This document shows, piece after piece, positions 44,074-52,581 of a stretch of 64,000 nt of DNA. How positions within the stretch are numbered: the first letter of the stretch is position 1; each line of letters starts with the position of its first letter. Below the pieces are notes generated by a model, which had not been told where the DNA came from, ran no database searches, and saw nothing but the letters and a program-made list of their open reading frames with translations. The stretch comes from Paludibacter sp. (GTDB lineage: Bacteria; Bacteroidota; Bacteroidia; Bacteroidales; Paludibacteraceae): contig JAQTTH010000004.1 of the NCBI GenBank assembly GCA_028710895.1, positions 186,001 through 250,000 of the forward strand, read 5' to 3'. The position numbers and the translations under genes were made by a program.

Positions 44074-44379
44074 ATGCAAACAGAAATTATTTTATCAGGA
44101 ATCAGTAACGAACAGTTACAAGACAGTATTAGAAATACTGTAAGAAGTGAGTTTGAAAAACTATTATCAGGGTTAACCACAACACCCGAACCCGCCCCCG
44201 AGTTAATCACTCGAAAAGAAACTGCCGAGATTTTAGGTGTTTCATTGCCCACCCTTTCGGAGTGGACTAAAAACGGAACTATACCCGCCCAACGTATCGG
44301 CACACGTGTACGATACAACCGAGCCAACGTTTACGCATCTTTGAAAAATGTTGAAACCCTTAAATATCGGAGGGCGTAA
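44074..44379 (+). CDS. Helix-turn-helix excisionase-like protein
   Basis: 101 residues. The C-terminal half has the MerR/excisionase-type helix-turn-helix LITRKETAEILGVSLPTLSEWTKNGTIPAQRIGTRVRYNRANVYASL, preceded by a helical region. Such small proteins act as recombination directionality factors or regulators in Bacteroidetes elements. Its stop is followed one base later by the next gene's ATG. Confidence 0.82.
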   Translation: MQTEIILSGISNEQLQDSIRNTVRSEFEKLLSGLTTTPEPAPELITRKETAEILGVSLPTLSEWTKNGTIPAQRIGTRVRYNRANVYASLKNVETLKYRRA

Positions 44380-44380
44380 C

Positions 44381-44776
44381 ATGGCAAAGAAGTGTTTAAC
44401 CGCAGCAGCAAAAAAAGGCGTTTTCGTTCAAAATGCAATCCACACCGACATATTTGATTTAATGCCTGAATCAGGCGCAAATTTACCCTTTTCTTATTTC
44501 CGTAGAAGTTTACCCATACAGCCGTATTTAATCGCACAGGGCGCAAAGTATGTAGTTGAGAGCCACAAAGGAATCACAAAGGTTTTGCACACCGGATTAA
44601 GACCTACCAAAGTAAACGGAATCTATTCCGGCGATGTATTTAATCCACAAACGAGGTCGAAAAGTTTGATTTTGTTTTGTTTCAACTCTGCCGAATGTAG
44701 TTATACAGCCTATCTATTTGAGGGATATTTCCCAAAAAGTCTAAACAAAGTACTAAACGAAATTTTAGCACTATGA
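44381..44776 (+). CDS. Element-encoded protein of unknown function
   Basis: 131 residues with no recognised family. The ATG at 44381 is preferred to one at 44348 because a strong GGAGGG ribosome-binding sequence stands 6 bases upstream, rare in this phylum. Two Cys (FNSAEC and the N-terminal KKC) and a mixed alpha/beta composition are the only visible traits. Its end overlaps the start of the replication gene by 4 bases (ATGA), so it may be a replication accessory or single-strand-binding protein; that is a guess from position. Confidence 0.65.
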   Translation: MAKKCLTAAAKKGVFVQNAIHTDIFDLMPESGANLPFSYFRRSLPIQPYLIAQGAKYVVESHKGITKVLHTGLRPTKVNGIYSGDVFNPQTRSKSLILFCFNSAECSYTAYLFEGYFPKSLNKVLNEILAL

Positions 44777-45942
44777 TAGACAACGTAACAACTAAACCAG
44801 TAGTTTTAAATATCGGAACTGACAAGCCGGAAACGGTCAAAGGGTTACGAATAAGACCGATTAAAGATAATTTTTATTCAGTACGTGGAAGTTTCCATAA
44901 ATACAAAAACGAGGGACTACATAACGCTGATGATTATACGTTGAGCGATTTTAAAAACACCCTAAATCAGTTGTTTGATGAATTTGATTTGAACCCTGAT
45001 ATTGCGCCCCTGAATGGTTTTGAGTTTGGTGTGAATATAAAACTACCAACGAACCCTAACATCGCCTTAAATCGCCTTATTTTGCACAAAACCGAAATAG
45101 GGAACAGGCAAAAAGAGTATAAAGAATTTGAGTATACTAATCATTCATTAAAATTCTATAATAAATCAGGATTGACCAAAATAGAGCCGTACCAATCAGG
45201 AAACATTTTGAGAATTGAAATCAGGGTTGAGAAAATGGAATTTATCAGGAATCAAAAACACGTTTATTTAACCCGAATATCCGACTTGTTAGATGTTGGG
45301 GTATGGGAACGATTAGAACAAATACTAATTGAAACGATAAACGACTGTTTGATTATTGATTTTTCAAAAAAAGAAATCAGTCTATTGTCAACTGATAATC
45401 ATATTCAATACTTACAATATGCAAACCCTTTGTTTTGGGAACGATTATACAGCGAAACGAGGCGAAACCGCAACAAATACACCCGAGAGAGGGCGAAGTG
45501 TGAGGCGTTTATTAATAAGTACAGTAAATCAACTCTAAAGACTGATATTATAAACCTCATTAAAAATAAATGTATGGAGTTACGGGATGTTTCAAAAGCA
45601 AATGAAGTAGTAAAAAAGTGGGACAAATTGACCATAATTAAAACTACAAACGAGCCTGAAAAGTGGGACAAATTGACACGTAAGATAAGAGGTCAAAATG
45701 TACCAACCCGCACCACCGCCGAAACACGCTGTAAGGGTTGCGGTCGTATCATTCTGAACCCTCGAAAAGGTCAGATTTATTGTAGCGCAAATGTTGTCGG
45801 ATATAACGAGGCTCACAAATGCAGGAACAACAACAGTAATATCCGAAATAACACAAAAAGGTCAATCAGGCGGGTTTTATCTATTCCTCTGATGTTTGAT
45901 TTGTCGGAAACAATCGCACCGGAAAAAAGAATGTATTTGTGA
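44773..45942 (+). CDS. Phage/plasmid-type replication initiation protein with C-terminal zinc ribbon
   Basis: 389 residues. The region LNGFEFGVNIKLPTNPNIALNRLIL, then LKFYNKSG, GNILRIEIRVEKMEF and ISDLLDVGVWERLEQIL, follows the layout of gene II/X replication proteins of filamentous phages and related rolling-circle replicons. The C-terminus holds a CxxC...C...C cluster (RCKGCGRIILNPRKGQIYCS, AHKCRNNNSNIRNN) like zinc ribbons seen in Bacteroidetes relatives. An active-site tyrosine cannot be assigned with certainty. A repeated segment, KKWDKLTIIK / EKWDKLTRKI, is visible before the ribbon. Confidence 0.65.
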   Translation: MIDNVTTKPVVLNIGTDKPETVKGLRIRPIKDNFYSVRGSFHKYKNEGLHNADDYTLSDFKNTLNQLFDEFDLNPDIAPLNGFEFGVNIKLPTNPNIALNRLILHKTEIGNRQKEYKEFEYTNHSLKFYNKSGLTKIEPYQSGNILRIEIRVEKMEFIRNQKHVYLTRISDLLDVGVWERLEQILIETINDCLIIDFSKKEISLLSTDNHIQYLQYANPLFWERLYSETRRNRNKYTRERAKCEAFINKYSKSTLKTDIINLIKNKCMELRDVSKANEVVKKWDKLTIIKTTNEPEKWDKLTRKIRGQNVPTRTTAETRCKGCGRIILNPRKGQIYCSANVVGYNEAHKCRNNNSNIRNNTKRSIRRVLSIPLMFDLSETIAPEKRMYL

Positions 45943-46092
45943 ATTGTTTTTGGACAAATTGGACACCTTAAAAAGGGGAAAAACAATAAAAGTGACCAGT
46001 ACGCACGCATACGCACACGCACGAGGGTAAAATAAGAAAATAGATAAATAAGTTCTCTAAAGTTTTAGGTTTAAATTCAAAATTTAATCAAT

Positions 46093-46689
46093 ATGCCAAA
46101 ATATCCAACTCACCCATCCTTGTACGATAGAGTTTTAAAAATATCAATAACAAAACTTGTCGGTTGGGGGTATTTAAAACCGAATCAGAGGATTAATACA
46201 AATATGGTTTGGAGTAGTAACGGCGAAACAAGAGGTGAAATAAAGATTTTAGTTGATACGACCGAAAACGATAATATGTTTATTGAATTAGATTATAAAT
46301 ACAAAGACCAACCCCGACATTATAAGATTAATATTGTATCAACCAATTCTAATTTAGGAAAAGGAAAGATTTATTATTTTGTTTGCCCTCACACTCAAAG
46401 ACTTTGTAGGAATCTATATTCAATTAGTGGGTATTTTTACCATCGGCGGGCGTTTAAAGGTTGTATGTATGAATGTCAAACACAAAGTAAAAAATATCGA
46501 TCACTAAACTCACAATTTGGCAGTTACTTTAAATCTGATAATATCTACGAACAACTGCATAAAAAGAATTTCAAAAAAACGTATGCCGGGAAACCTACCA
46601 AACGATATTTAAAACTAACTAAACAATTAGAACTGAATAAAAGAAGAGCAATAGACTACAATGAATTTGAACGCCTATTATATAGGTAA
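46093..46689 (+). CDS. Cys-rich, probably zinc-binding protein of mobile elements
   Basis: 198 residues. The core YYFVCPHTQRLCRNLYSISGYFYHRRAFKGCMYECQTQSKKYR follows a pattern recalled from many proteins of phage-like islands, where CP...RRC.KLY and CR.C...Y.SQ stretches form a zinc-binding domain. The N-terminal 45 residues (KISITKLVGWGYLKPNQRI) are conserved-looking. Function unknown. It starts 150 bases after the replication gene. Confidence 0.6.
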   Translation: MPKYPTHPSLYDRVLKISITKLVGWGYLKPNQRINTNMVWSSNGETRGEIKILVDTTENDNMFIELDYKYKDQPRHYKINIVSTNSNLGKGKIYYFVCPHTQRLCRNLYSISGYFYHRRAFKGCMYECQTQSKKYRSLNSQFGSYFKSDNIYEQLHKKNFKKTYAGKPTKRYLKLTKQLELNKRRAIDYNEFERLLYR

Positions 46690-46835
46690 TTGAACTCGCC
46701 TTGCCTTTTTTGCGCAAAAGAAAAACAGGTTGACTATTCATAACGACAATATTTTTCTATTTTATCGAAATTAACGTTTATATGTAAAAAAATATGTTTA
46801 TTTTTGACGGATAACCAATTTAAAATTGAATTGAT

Positions 46836-47159
46836 ATGAAAAAATTATTAGTTTCTTTGGTTGTTGCATTTTTATTTTGTGGTTGTAGTGTAATTTCGCC
46901 TGAATATACTTTTAAAATTAGCGGTACAAGTGGGAGTTATTCAGTGACCTTTTCAGATTATGGTGGAACATCGCAGTTTGACTGTGGGAATAAAGAGTTT
47001 AAACGCTCAGCAATTAGTAATGATACCTATGTATTATCGGCACAAAACAATAATTCTACAGGAACAGTAACTGTAAGTTGTTATGTTGGCAGTGAATTAT
47101 TGAAAACTGTTACTAGTAGTGCTCCTTATGGAATCGCCTCAATTAGTGGAACGTGGTAA
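46836..47159 (+). CDS. Small lipoprotein A of the element
   Basis: 107 residues with a lipoprotein signal (MKKLLVSLVVAFLFCGCS). The lipobox cysteine is followed by SVIS, and the remaining 85 residues are serine- and threonine-rich beta-like sequence. TATTTTTG at 46799-46806 may be its -7 element. Its signal region and leader resemble those of the next gene, so the pair probably arose by duplication of the 5' part. Function unknown; it is candidate cargo. Confidence 0.7.
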   Translation: MKKLLVSLVVAFLFCGCSVISPEYTFKISGTSGSYSVTFSDYGGTSQFDCGNKEFKRSAISNDTYVLSAQNNNSTGTVTVSCYVGSELLKTVTSSAPYGIASISGTW

Positions 47160-47224
47160 TTTATTGTTTAATTTAAACCGCTACATTTATTTATGACTAA
47201 TAAACAATTTAAAACTATATCAAT

Positions 47225-47542
47225 ATGAAAAAACTACTTATCCCTTTGTTCTTGTTTTTTTGTTTTTCTTGCACAGATAATACGACTTATGATTGGGCAT
47301 TTACATTAACGCAAACAACATCGGCAAGTCCTAGCATATCCGGCTACCCAAAAACTGTTGTTTCAACTACTTTTCAAAGCTGCACAACCAAAGAAGCTGA
47401 AGACGTAGTTTCAAAACTTACAACAAAATCAATCACTACTTCTGGAGGTTATACAGTAACTATTGACCAAAAGTGTGTGAAATGCCTGAAAAGTCAATAT
47501 GTAGCACCACCAACTACGACTACCGTAACTACCAAATTGTAG
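47225..47542 (+). CDS. Small lipoprotein B of the element
   Basis: 105 residues with a lipoprotein signal (MKKLLIPLFLFFCFSCTDN), serine/threonine-rich, with two pairs of cysteines (SCTTKEAE and KCVKCLK). No family recognised. A terminator follows 28 bases after the stop, closing the plus-strand transcript of the element. Confidence 0.7.
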   Translation: MKKLLIPLFLFFCFSCTDNTTYDWAFTLTQTTSASPSISGYPKTVVSTTFQSCTTKEAEDVVSKLTTKSITTSGGYTVTIDQKCVKCLKSQYVAPPTTTTVTTKL

Positions 47543-47570
47543 TGCATATCTATATGTTGATTAAACTTTA

Positions 47571-47602
47571 ACCGCAACAATTAATTTTGTGGCGGTTTTT
47601 TA
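47571..47602 (+). terminator. Terminator of the element transcript
   Basis: ACCGCAACAA (47571-47580) pairs with TTGTGGCGGT (47587-47596) with one mismatch, followed by six T. Confidence 0.8.
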
Positions 47603-47623
47603 TTTGTGGGGTATATAAAAAAA

Positions 47624-47647
47624 GCGGTCAGGAACCACCCCAACCGC
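47624..47647 (-). terminator. Minus-strand terminator inside the element, downstream of tRNA-Arg
   Basis: On the minus strand GCGGT (47643-47647) pairs with ACCGC (47624-47628), followed by seven T. It can only serve transcription from tRNA-Arg entering the element. The rest of the 327-base gene-less stretch 47543-47869 holds this, the plus terminator and the right arm repeats. Confidence 0.55.
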
Positions 47648-47798
47648 AAATTGTGTTTAACCCACCAACGGCAAACCGTAGGAAAGTGATACAAAGATAT
47701 GTTTTATTTTCAGATACTCAAAACAGGCTAATGAATAGAGTTTTGTTGACTGTTTATTTTTCTCTATTTTTGCACCTGAATAATATCAAATCAAATCT

Positions 47799-47820
47799 AT
47801 TCTTACCATTATTCTTACCA
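47799..47820. repeat. Right arm-type repeats of the integrase
   Basis: Two ATTCTTACCA units separated by TT, identical over 22 bases and in the same orientation as 41580-41601. Confidence 0.7.
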
Positions 47821-47865
47821 AAACAAGAGATAAAAGTGATTATGTATTTGATAATCAGTGTTATT

Positions 47866-47883
47866 TTAGTAGTCCCGCCGGGA
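47866..47883. repeat. attR within tRNA-Arg
   Basis: Same 18 bases as attL. Positions 47870-47883 are the 3' end of the mature tRNA. Confidence 0.85.
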
Positions 47884-47941
47884 ATCGAACCCGGATCTAG
47901 TGTTTAGGAAACACTTGTTCTATCCATTGAACTACAGGACC
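47870..47941 (-). tRNA. tRNA-Arg (anticodon CCT)
   Basis: Cloverleaf on the minus strand: acceptor GGTCCTG with CGGGACT, D arm GTTC/GAAC, anticodon arm AGTGT-TTCCTAA-ACACT with anticodon CCT, T arm CCGGG-TTCGATT-CCCGG, discriminator A, CCA not encoded. Its 3' end is the integration site of the 6.4-kb element and stays intact because the element restores it. Confidence 0.93.
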
Positions 47942-47955
47942 GCTTTTAGGTGGCA

Positions 47956-47986
47956 CAAAATTACATTTTTTGCATCACATACGCAA
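47956..47986 (-). promoter_or_regulatory. tRNA-Arg promoter
   Basis: Minus-strand TTG (47984-47986), 20 bases, TAATTTTG (47956-47963), 14 bases ahead of the mature 5' end. Confidence 0.75.
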
Positions 47987-48030
47987 CGAACTAGAAATGC
48001 TAAATGAAATAAATAGCAAAATGAATCACA

Positions 48031-48663
48031 ATGGCTAAAAATAAATTCTTTGTAGTTTGGGAAGGTAAAGAACCCGGAATTTATCGTTCGTGGGAAGAGT
48101 GTAAGCGTCAGATTCATGGCTTTGGCGGAGCAATTTACAAAGGATTTGCTACCGAAGCCGAAGCGCGCGAAGCCATGACTTCACCTTGCTGGGACTACAT
48201 CGGAAAAAATGCCAAAACGAAAAAACCAACCCAAACTGAGATTGACAAAGTGGGAAAACCCGATTTTGAGAGCCTTTCGGTAGATGCAGCCTGCAGTGGA
48301 AATCCGGGGGTAATGGAATATCGCGGTGTTTACACTAAAACCGGTGAGCAGGTTTTCCATCAGGGTCCTTTCAAAGATGGAACAAATAATATAGGAGAGT
48401 TTCTGGCTTTGGTTCATGGCCTGGCCTTTTTGAAACAAAAGAATAGTCCGTTGCCAATTTATACAGATAGCAAGACTGCAATTGCATGGGTAAGAGCTAA
48501 GAAAGCCAAAACACTTTTAGAAAAAAATGAGGTTAATGCTGTATTATTCGACCTTATTGCAAGAGCTGAAACCTGGCTTCAGCAAAACGAATTCAGTACA
48601 AAAATCATGAAGTGGGAAACTACCGTTTGGGGAGAAATTCCTGCTGATTTTGGAAGGAAATGA
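48031..48663 (+). CDS. rnhA: Ribonuclease H with N-terminal viroplasmin domain
   Basis: Degrades RNA in RNA-DNA hybrids. The N-terminal 50 residues (KFFVVWEGKEPGIYRSWEECKRQIHGFGGAIYKGF) are the hybrid-binding domain typical of RNase HI of this type. The RNase H domain shows the acidic catalytic residues in SVDAACSGNPG, NNIGEFLALVHGL, YTDSKTAIAW and, at the end, PADFGRK. 210 residues, complete. It is divergent from tRNA-Arg. Confidence 0.93.
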   Translation: MAKNKFFVVWEGKEPGIYRSWEECKRQIHGFGGAIYKGFATEAEAREAMTSPCWDYIGKNAKTKKPTQTEIDKVGKPDFESLSVDAACSGNPGVMEYRGVYTKTGEQVFHQGPFKDGTNNIGEFLALVHGLAFLKQKNSPLPIYTDSKTAIAWVRAKKAKTLLEKNEVNAVLFDLIARAETWLQQNEFSTKIMKWETTVWGEIPADFGRK

Positions 48664-48712
48664 TCGAATTAATACAATGTGAGGTCTCACAAAGGTAGCA
48701 ATAACAATTTTA

Positions 48713-50206
48713 TTATTTAAAGAATTTATTTATCCCCGGAATTGTTCTTAGCGGAAAGTCACGCTTCACGAGTAAAGCTAAGAATACAATCATAAGCACT
48801 GTTTTTAGTCCAATGTTCAGAAAAATGTAAGGAGTTTCAATAAACAAACTTACTACAAAAAGCAAAACAGTGACTCCTGTGTAAAGCCCAATGGTTTTCA
48901 AATCGTACCTGATTGGCATGTTTTTTTGGCCGTAATAATATGAAACAATCATCACGACTGAATAACAGATAAAAGCTGCCCATGCCGAAGCTATATAGCC
49001 ATATTTTGGTACGAAGATTATATTTAAGAGCACAATGATGATTGTTCCAAGCACTGAAAACCAGGCACCATAAATAGTTTTGTCGGTGAGTTTGTACCAA
49101 AGTGAGAGGTTGAAAAATACTCCCTGAAAAATAAAGGACATCAACACGATTGGAATAACATTTAATCCCGGCCAAAAACTCTTCTGAATGATAAACTTGA
49201 AAATATCAATGTAGAGAACCATGCCCAGAAAGATTAGCAGAGAAAATAATATAAAGAATTTCATGGCATCTGCATAAGTTTTCAGGCTGTTTTTATCTTT
49301 CTGTTGAGCAAATATGAAAGGCTCATACGCATACCGAAAAGCTTGAGTAAACATCATCATGACCATGGCAATTTTCGAAGTTGCACCATAAATTCCGAGT
49401 TCTGTTTTACCCAATTCTCCGGGTCTTAGAAAAGGAAACAAAATTTTATCAAGATTCTGATTCATAATTCCGGCAATACCCAAAATGAGTAATGGGAAAG
49501 AATATTTTAATATAGGCTTTAGAACCTGAAAATCAACCTTAAATGTACCGATGAATATGTGAGGTGCAAGTATCAGCGTTTGAATGATAGTGGCAAGAAC
49601 ATTTGAGACTAAAACATACCCAACACCGCACTGAGGATTATAGAACCAGCTAATCGTTTCGGGTGCATGATGCATTAACCACGGACAAGCTACAAGGAAA
49701 AAAATATTAAATGCAATATTAAAAATGACATACAGCATCTTTAATACAGCAAATTTTATAGGTCTGTTGGTATATCGGAGGTATGCAAAAGGAATACATG
49801 CAAAAGCGTCGATGGCAACAGTAACGCCCATCATGGTAATGTATTCGGGATGATTGGCGTAGTCAAGAAAATTTGAAATGGGAGTTTGAAATACAAAACA
49901 CAGGAGGATAAAAATAAGAGAAGTAAACCCTACCGAAAGCATTGTATTGCCGTAGACATCCCGTTCGTTTTCTTTGTTTTTATTGGCAAAACGGAAAAAA
50001 CCGGTTTCCATTCCATAGGTCAAAATAACCAGTAGCATTGATGTCCATGCGTATAGGTTTGTGACAACACCATAATCAGATGGTCCGCCACTTAGAAAAA
50101 ACGTATAAAAAGGCATTAGCAGCCAGTTCAGGAATTTTCCCAGAATACTACTAACTCCATAAATGGCGGTATCTTTCGCCAGTTTTTTTATGTGTTTTTC
50201 TGCCAT
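48713..50206 (-). CDS. Polysaccharide biosynthesis flippase (Wzx/MATE-like)
   Basis: Multi-pass inner-membrane protein of 497 residues in the MOP superfamily, with about 12 to 14 hydrophobic helices and an N-terminal KLAKDTAIYGVSSILGKFLNWLLMPFYTFFL typical of Wzx-like lipid-linked oligosaccharide flippases. The ATG at 50206 is used; the longer open frame would begin with TTG. No glycosyltransferase genes surround it, so the substrate is unknown. The DUF2007 gene lies 45 bases upstream on the same strand. Confidence 0.88.
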   Translation of the reverse strand: MAEKHIKKLAKDTAIYGVSSILGKFLNWLLMPFYTFFLSGGPSDYGVVTNLYAWTSMLLVILTYGMETGFFRFANKNKENERDVYGNTMLSVGFTSLIFILLCFVFQTPISNFLDYANHPEYITMMGVTVAIDAFACIPFAYLRYTNRPIKFAVLKMLYVIFNIAFNIFFLVACPWLMHHAPETISWFYNPQCGVGYVLVSNVLATIIQTLILAPHIFIGTFKVDFQVLKPILKYSFPLLILGIAGIMNQNLDKILFPFLRPGELGKTELGIYGATSKIAMVMMMFTQAFRYAYEPFIFAQQKDKNSLKTYADAMKFFILFSLLIFLGMVLYIDIFKFIIQKSFWPGLNVIPIVLMSFIFQGVFFNLSLWYKLTDKTIYGAWFSVLGTIIIVLLNIIFVPKYGYIASAWAAFICYSVVMIVSYYYGQKNMPIRYDLKTIGLYTGVTVLLFVVSLFIETPYIFLNIGLKTVLMIVFLALLVKRDFPLRTIPGINKFFK

Positions 50207-50251
50207 AAACTCGTTTGCCAATATTGCTATGGCTTTGCGAAAATTGAAATT

Positions 50252-50539
50252 TTATTTCTTTCTAAAGAAATTAATCACTTTTTCAACCAATTTTATCTCC
50301 GGTGAAGGTTCAAAATCTTCTGCTTTCAGATACCCCTTTTCCAACAATAATCTAACCGCCTCTTCAGCTTGTTCGGAGCGAACCTGAAGCATAATTCCTC
50401 CATCTACCAGGTTGATATAGGCCCGGTTAATCATCTCATTTTTGCCGAAGCATTCTATTCCGCAGGATTCGAGATAAGATTTTGCCATTTCAAAATCAAT
50501 TGACTGGTTAAAGCTTCTGATTGTTATCAATTCTTCCAT
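50252..50539 (-). CDS. DUF2007 family protein
   Basis: 95 residues. The N-terminus (ELITIRSFNQSIDFEMAKSYLESCGIECFGKNE) and the following LVDGGIMLQVRSEQAEEAVRLL match DUF2007, a ferredoxin-like-fold family labelled as putative signal-transducing proteins. The C-terminal tail is basic and lies outside the domain. Role unknown. It sits between ruvB and the flippase gene. Confidence 0.82.
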   Translation of the reverse strand: MEELITIRSFNQSIDFEMAKSYLESCGIECFGKNEMINRAYINLVDGGIMLQVRSEQAEEAVRLLLEKGYLKAEDFEPSPEIKLVEKVINFFRKK

Positions 50540-50601
50540 AAGTCATTTGTATTAAGGATTAAATAATGCTTATTTTCTTAGCTCTTGCTCTTGTCTTTAT
50601 A

Positions 50602-51618
50602 TCAAAATAGCGTTCCTGTTTCTCCTAATTTCACCTTTCCAAGATGCCTGTATGCAAGTTCTGTAACCTCACGACCGCGGGGTGTCCGTTTCATAAAACC
50701 TTCCTTAATCAGAAACGGTTCGTATACTTCCTCTAACGTGCCGGCATCTTCGCCCAAAGCTGTGGCAATGGTGGTTAACCCGACTGGTCCGCCACTGAAT
50801 TTGTCGATTATTGTATTCAGAATTTTATTATCAATTTCGTCCAACCCAAATTTATCAATGTTCAGTGCTTCAAGGGCATAGCGTGCAATTTCAAGGTCGA
50901 TAGTGCCATTGCCTTTTACCTGTGCAAAGTCGCGAACCCGCCGAAGCAGTGCGTTTGCAATACGGGGCGTACCACGACTCCGGCCACCAATTTCCAAGGC
51001 TGCCTGATTTTCGATAGGAACATCAAGCAGACGTGCAGAACGTTTGATAATCCCTGTAATTACTTCAATATCATAATACTCAAAGTGACAATTTATTCCA
51101 AAACGGGCACGCAAAGGAGCTGTGAGCAAGCCACTGCGTGTGGTAGCACCAATCAGCGTAAATGGGTTTAAATCAAGTTGAATGGAACGAGCGCTTGGTC
51201 CCTTATCTATCATTATATCAATGCGATAATCTTCCATGGCTGAATACAGGTATTCTTCCACGATAGGACTCAACCGATGAATTTCGTCGATAAAAAGCAC
51301 GTCGTTTGGCTCCAGGCTTGTAAGTAATCCTGCCAGATCACCCGGTTTATCGAGCACCGGACCCGATGTGATTTTAAAGCCTACGTTCAATTCGTTGGCA
51401 ATAATGTTGGAAAGCGTGGTTTTGCCAAGTCCGGGAGGTCCGTGCAGCAACACGTGATCAAGCGATTCGGTACGCATGCGAGCCGCTTGCACAAAAATTT
51501 TCAGATTCTCGACAATTTTGTTTTGTCCGCTAAAATCCGAAAAAGTGAGTGGCCGCAAAGCGTTTTCAAACTCTTTTTCGCCTTTTTGATTATTTCTTAT
51601 GTCGAAGTTTTCTTCCAT
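50602..51618 (-). CDS. ruvB: Holliday junction branch migration ATPase RuvB
   Basis: AAA+ hexameric motor of RuvAB. N-terminal [12 protein letters not shown], Walker [17 protein letters not shown], Walker [13 protein letters not shown], the [18 protein letters not shown] stretch, sensor [19 protein letters not shown] and the C-terminal winged helix ([28 protein letters not shown]) are all intact. 338 residues. It begins 2 bases after gldA. Confidence 0.98.
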   Translation of the reverse strand: MEENFDIRNNQKGEKEFENALRPLTFSDFSGQNKIVENLKIFVQAARMRTESLDHVLLHGPPGLGKTTLSNIIANELNVGFKITSGPVLDKPGDLAGLLTSLEPNDVLFIDEIHRLSPIVEEYLYSAMEDYRIDIMIDKGPSARSIQLDLNPFTLIGATTRSGLLTAPLRARFGINCHFEYYDIEVITGIIKRSARLLDVPIENQAALEIGGRSRGTPRIANALLRRVRDFAQVKGNGTIDLEIARYALEALNIDKFGLDEIDNKILNTIIDKFSGGPVGLTTIATALGEDAGTLEEVYEPFLIKEGFMKRTPRGREVTELAYRHLGKVKLGETGTLF

Positions 51619-51620
51619 TT

Positions 51621-52526
51621 TTATTTTGTCAATTCCCTGAATACATCTTCCATACTACGCTCAACTGTCTTTATTGTGAAAAGTTTATTTTTTGTTTTTA
51701 CTGCAAAATCAAAAATTTCCGACCGAATATCGGTTGAAGCCACCAGCGTGAAATGTATATTTGTTATAGCCTTCACTTCTATGATGTTTTCGAGTTTCTC
51801 TAATTCGCCTGATTCGACAGGTTTTGCAAACTCAACTTCCAAATGAAAACTGTTTTCGTCAAATGCTCTGATTTTCGAAAGGTCAGCATAATCGGCTACA
51901 ATATCACCTTTGTTTATTATGATCACACGGTTGCATATAGCTTTAATTTCCTGCATAATATGTGTGCTGAGCAACACAGTTTTGTCTTTCCCGATTTCCC
52001 GAATCAAATTTCGTATCTCTTCCAACTGATTTGGATCGAGTCCGGTTGTTGGTTCATCCAGTATCAGCACTTTTGGGTTCGGAATCAGGGCTTGAGCAAG
52101 TCCAACCCGTTGTCGGTAGCCCTTGGAGAGTTGCCCTATTTTTTTCTGAAACTCAGATTGCAAACCAACTTTCTCAATCAACTCATTCACCCGCTGTACT
52201 TTATTCTTTCCCAGCTTGTAGGTATCTGCCACAAAGAGCAGATATTCTTTCACATACATGTCGGGGTAGAGTGGATTTTGCTCCGGTAAATATCCAACCA
52301 ATCCTGCTGTTTCCAGTTGATTTTCGTTTACTTCCATCCCACAAATCTTAGCAGATCCACTTGAATATGCCAAAGCTCCGGATAGGATCTTCATTGTAGT
52401 GGTTTTGCCCGCACCATTTGGACCGAGGAATCCTACAACTTCGCCTTCACCAATTTCAAAATTGATGTCGTTGAGTACGGTTTGCTCACCATATTTTTTT
52501 GTAAGATTTGATATGCTTATTGACAT
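51621..52526 (-). CDS. gldA: Gliding motility-associated ABC transporter ATP-binding protein GldA
   Basis: Cytoplasmic ABC ATPase of 301 residues. Walker [14 protein letters not shown]-loop [17 protein letters not shown], signature [15 protein letters not shown], Walker [16 protein letters not shown], then a C-terminal regulatory extension. GldA works with GldF and GldG, which are not in this window; in Bacteroidales the protein is widespread even in non-gliding species. A general ABC-2 exporter ATPase cannot be excluded. Confidence 0.85.
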   Translation of the reverse strand: MSISISNLTKKYGEQTVLNDINFEIGEGEVVGFLGPNGAGKTTTMKILSGALAYSSGSAKICGMEVNENQLETAGLVGYLPEQNPLYPDMYVKEYLLFVADTYKLGKNKVQRVNELIEKVGLQSEFQKKIGQLSKGYRQRVGLAQALIPNPKVLILDEPTTGLDPNQLEEIRNLIREIGKDKTVLLSTHIMQEIKAICNRVIIINKGDIVADYADLSKIRAFDENSFHLEVEFAKPVESGELEKLENIIEVKAITNIHFTLVASTDIRSEIFDFAVKTKNKLFTIKTVERSMEDVFRELTK

Positions 52527-52581
52527 TGAAAAAATGGATATTTGAACGTTTGGTTGACAATGAAATGCTTATACCTGATAG

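Larger units (their letters stand above)
41435..47883. mobile_element. Integrative element in the 3' end of tRNA-Arg(CCT)
   Basis: A 6.4-kb unit bounded by an identical 18-bp sequence at 41435-41452 and 47866-47883, of which 14 bases are the 3' end of the tRNA. A tyrosine recombinase lies next to the left end and reads inward, and identical 22-bp repeats lie inside both ends. All genes are on the plus strand, with several overlapping starts and stops: integrase, unknown, HTH/excisionase-like, unknown, phage-type replication protein, Cys-rich protein, two lipoproteins. The replication protein suggests an excised circular form copied by rolling circle. No capsid, export ATPase or conjugation gene was found, so it may depend on a helper. 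Confidence 0.85.

Noticed and set aside
47587-47907. Open frame of 106 codons ending PPGIEPGSSV
   Set aside because: It runs through attR into the tRNA-Arg gene on the opposite strand; the Cys-less Pro/Gly-rich end is a known artefact of translating tRNA antisense sequence.
48713-50206. Part of an O-antigen cluster
   Set aside because: The flippase gene stands alone among ruvB, gldA and rnhA; no glycosyltransferases flank it here.
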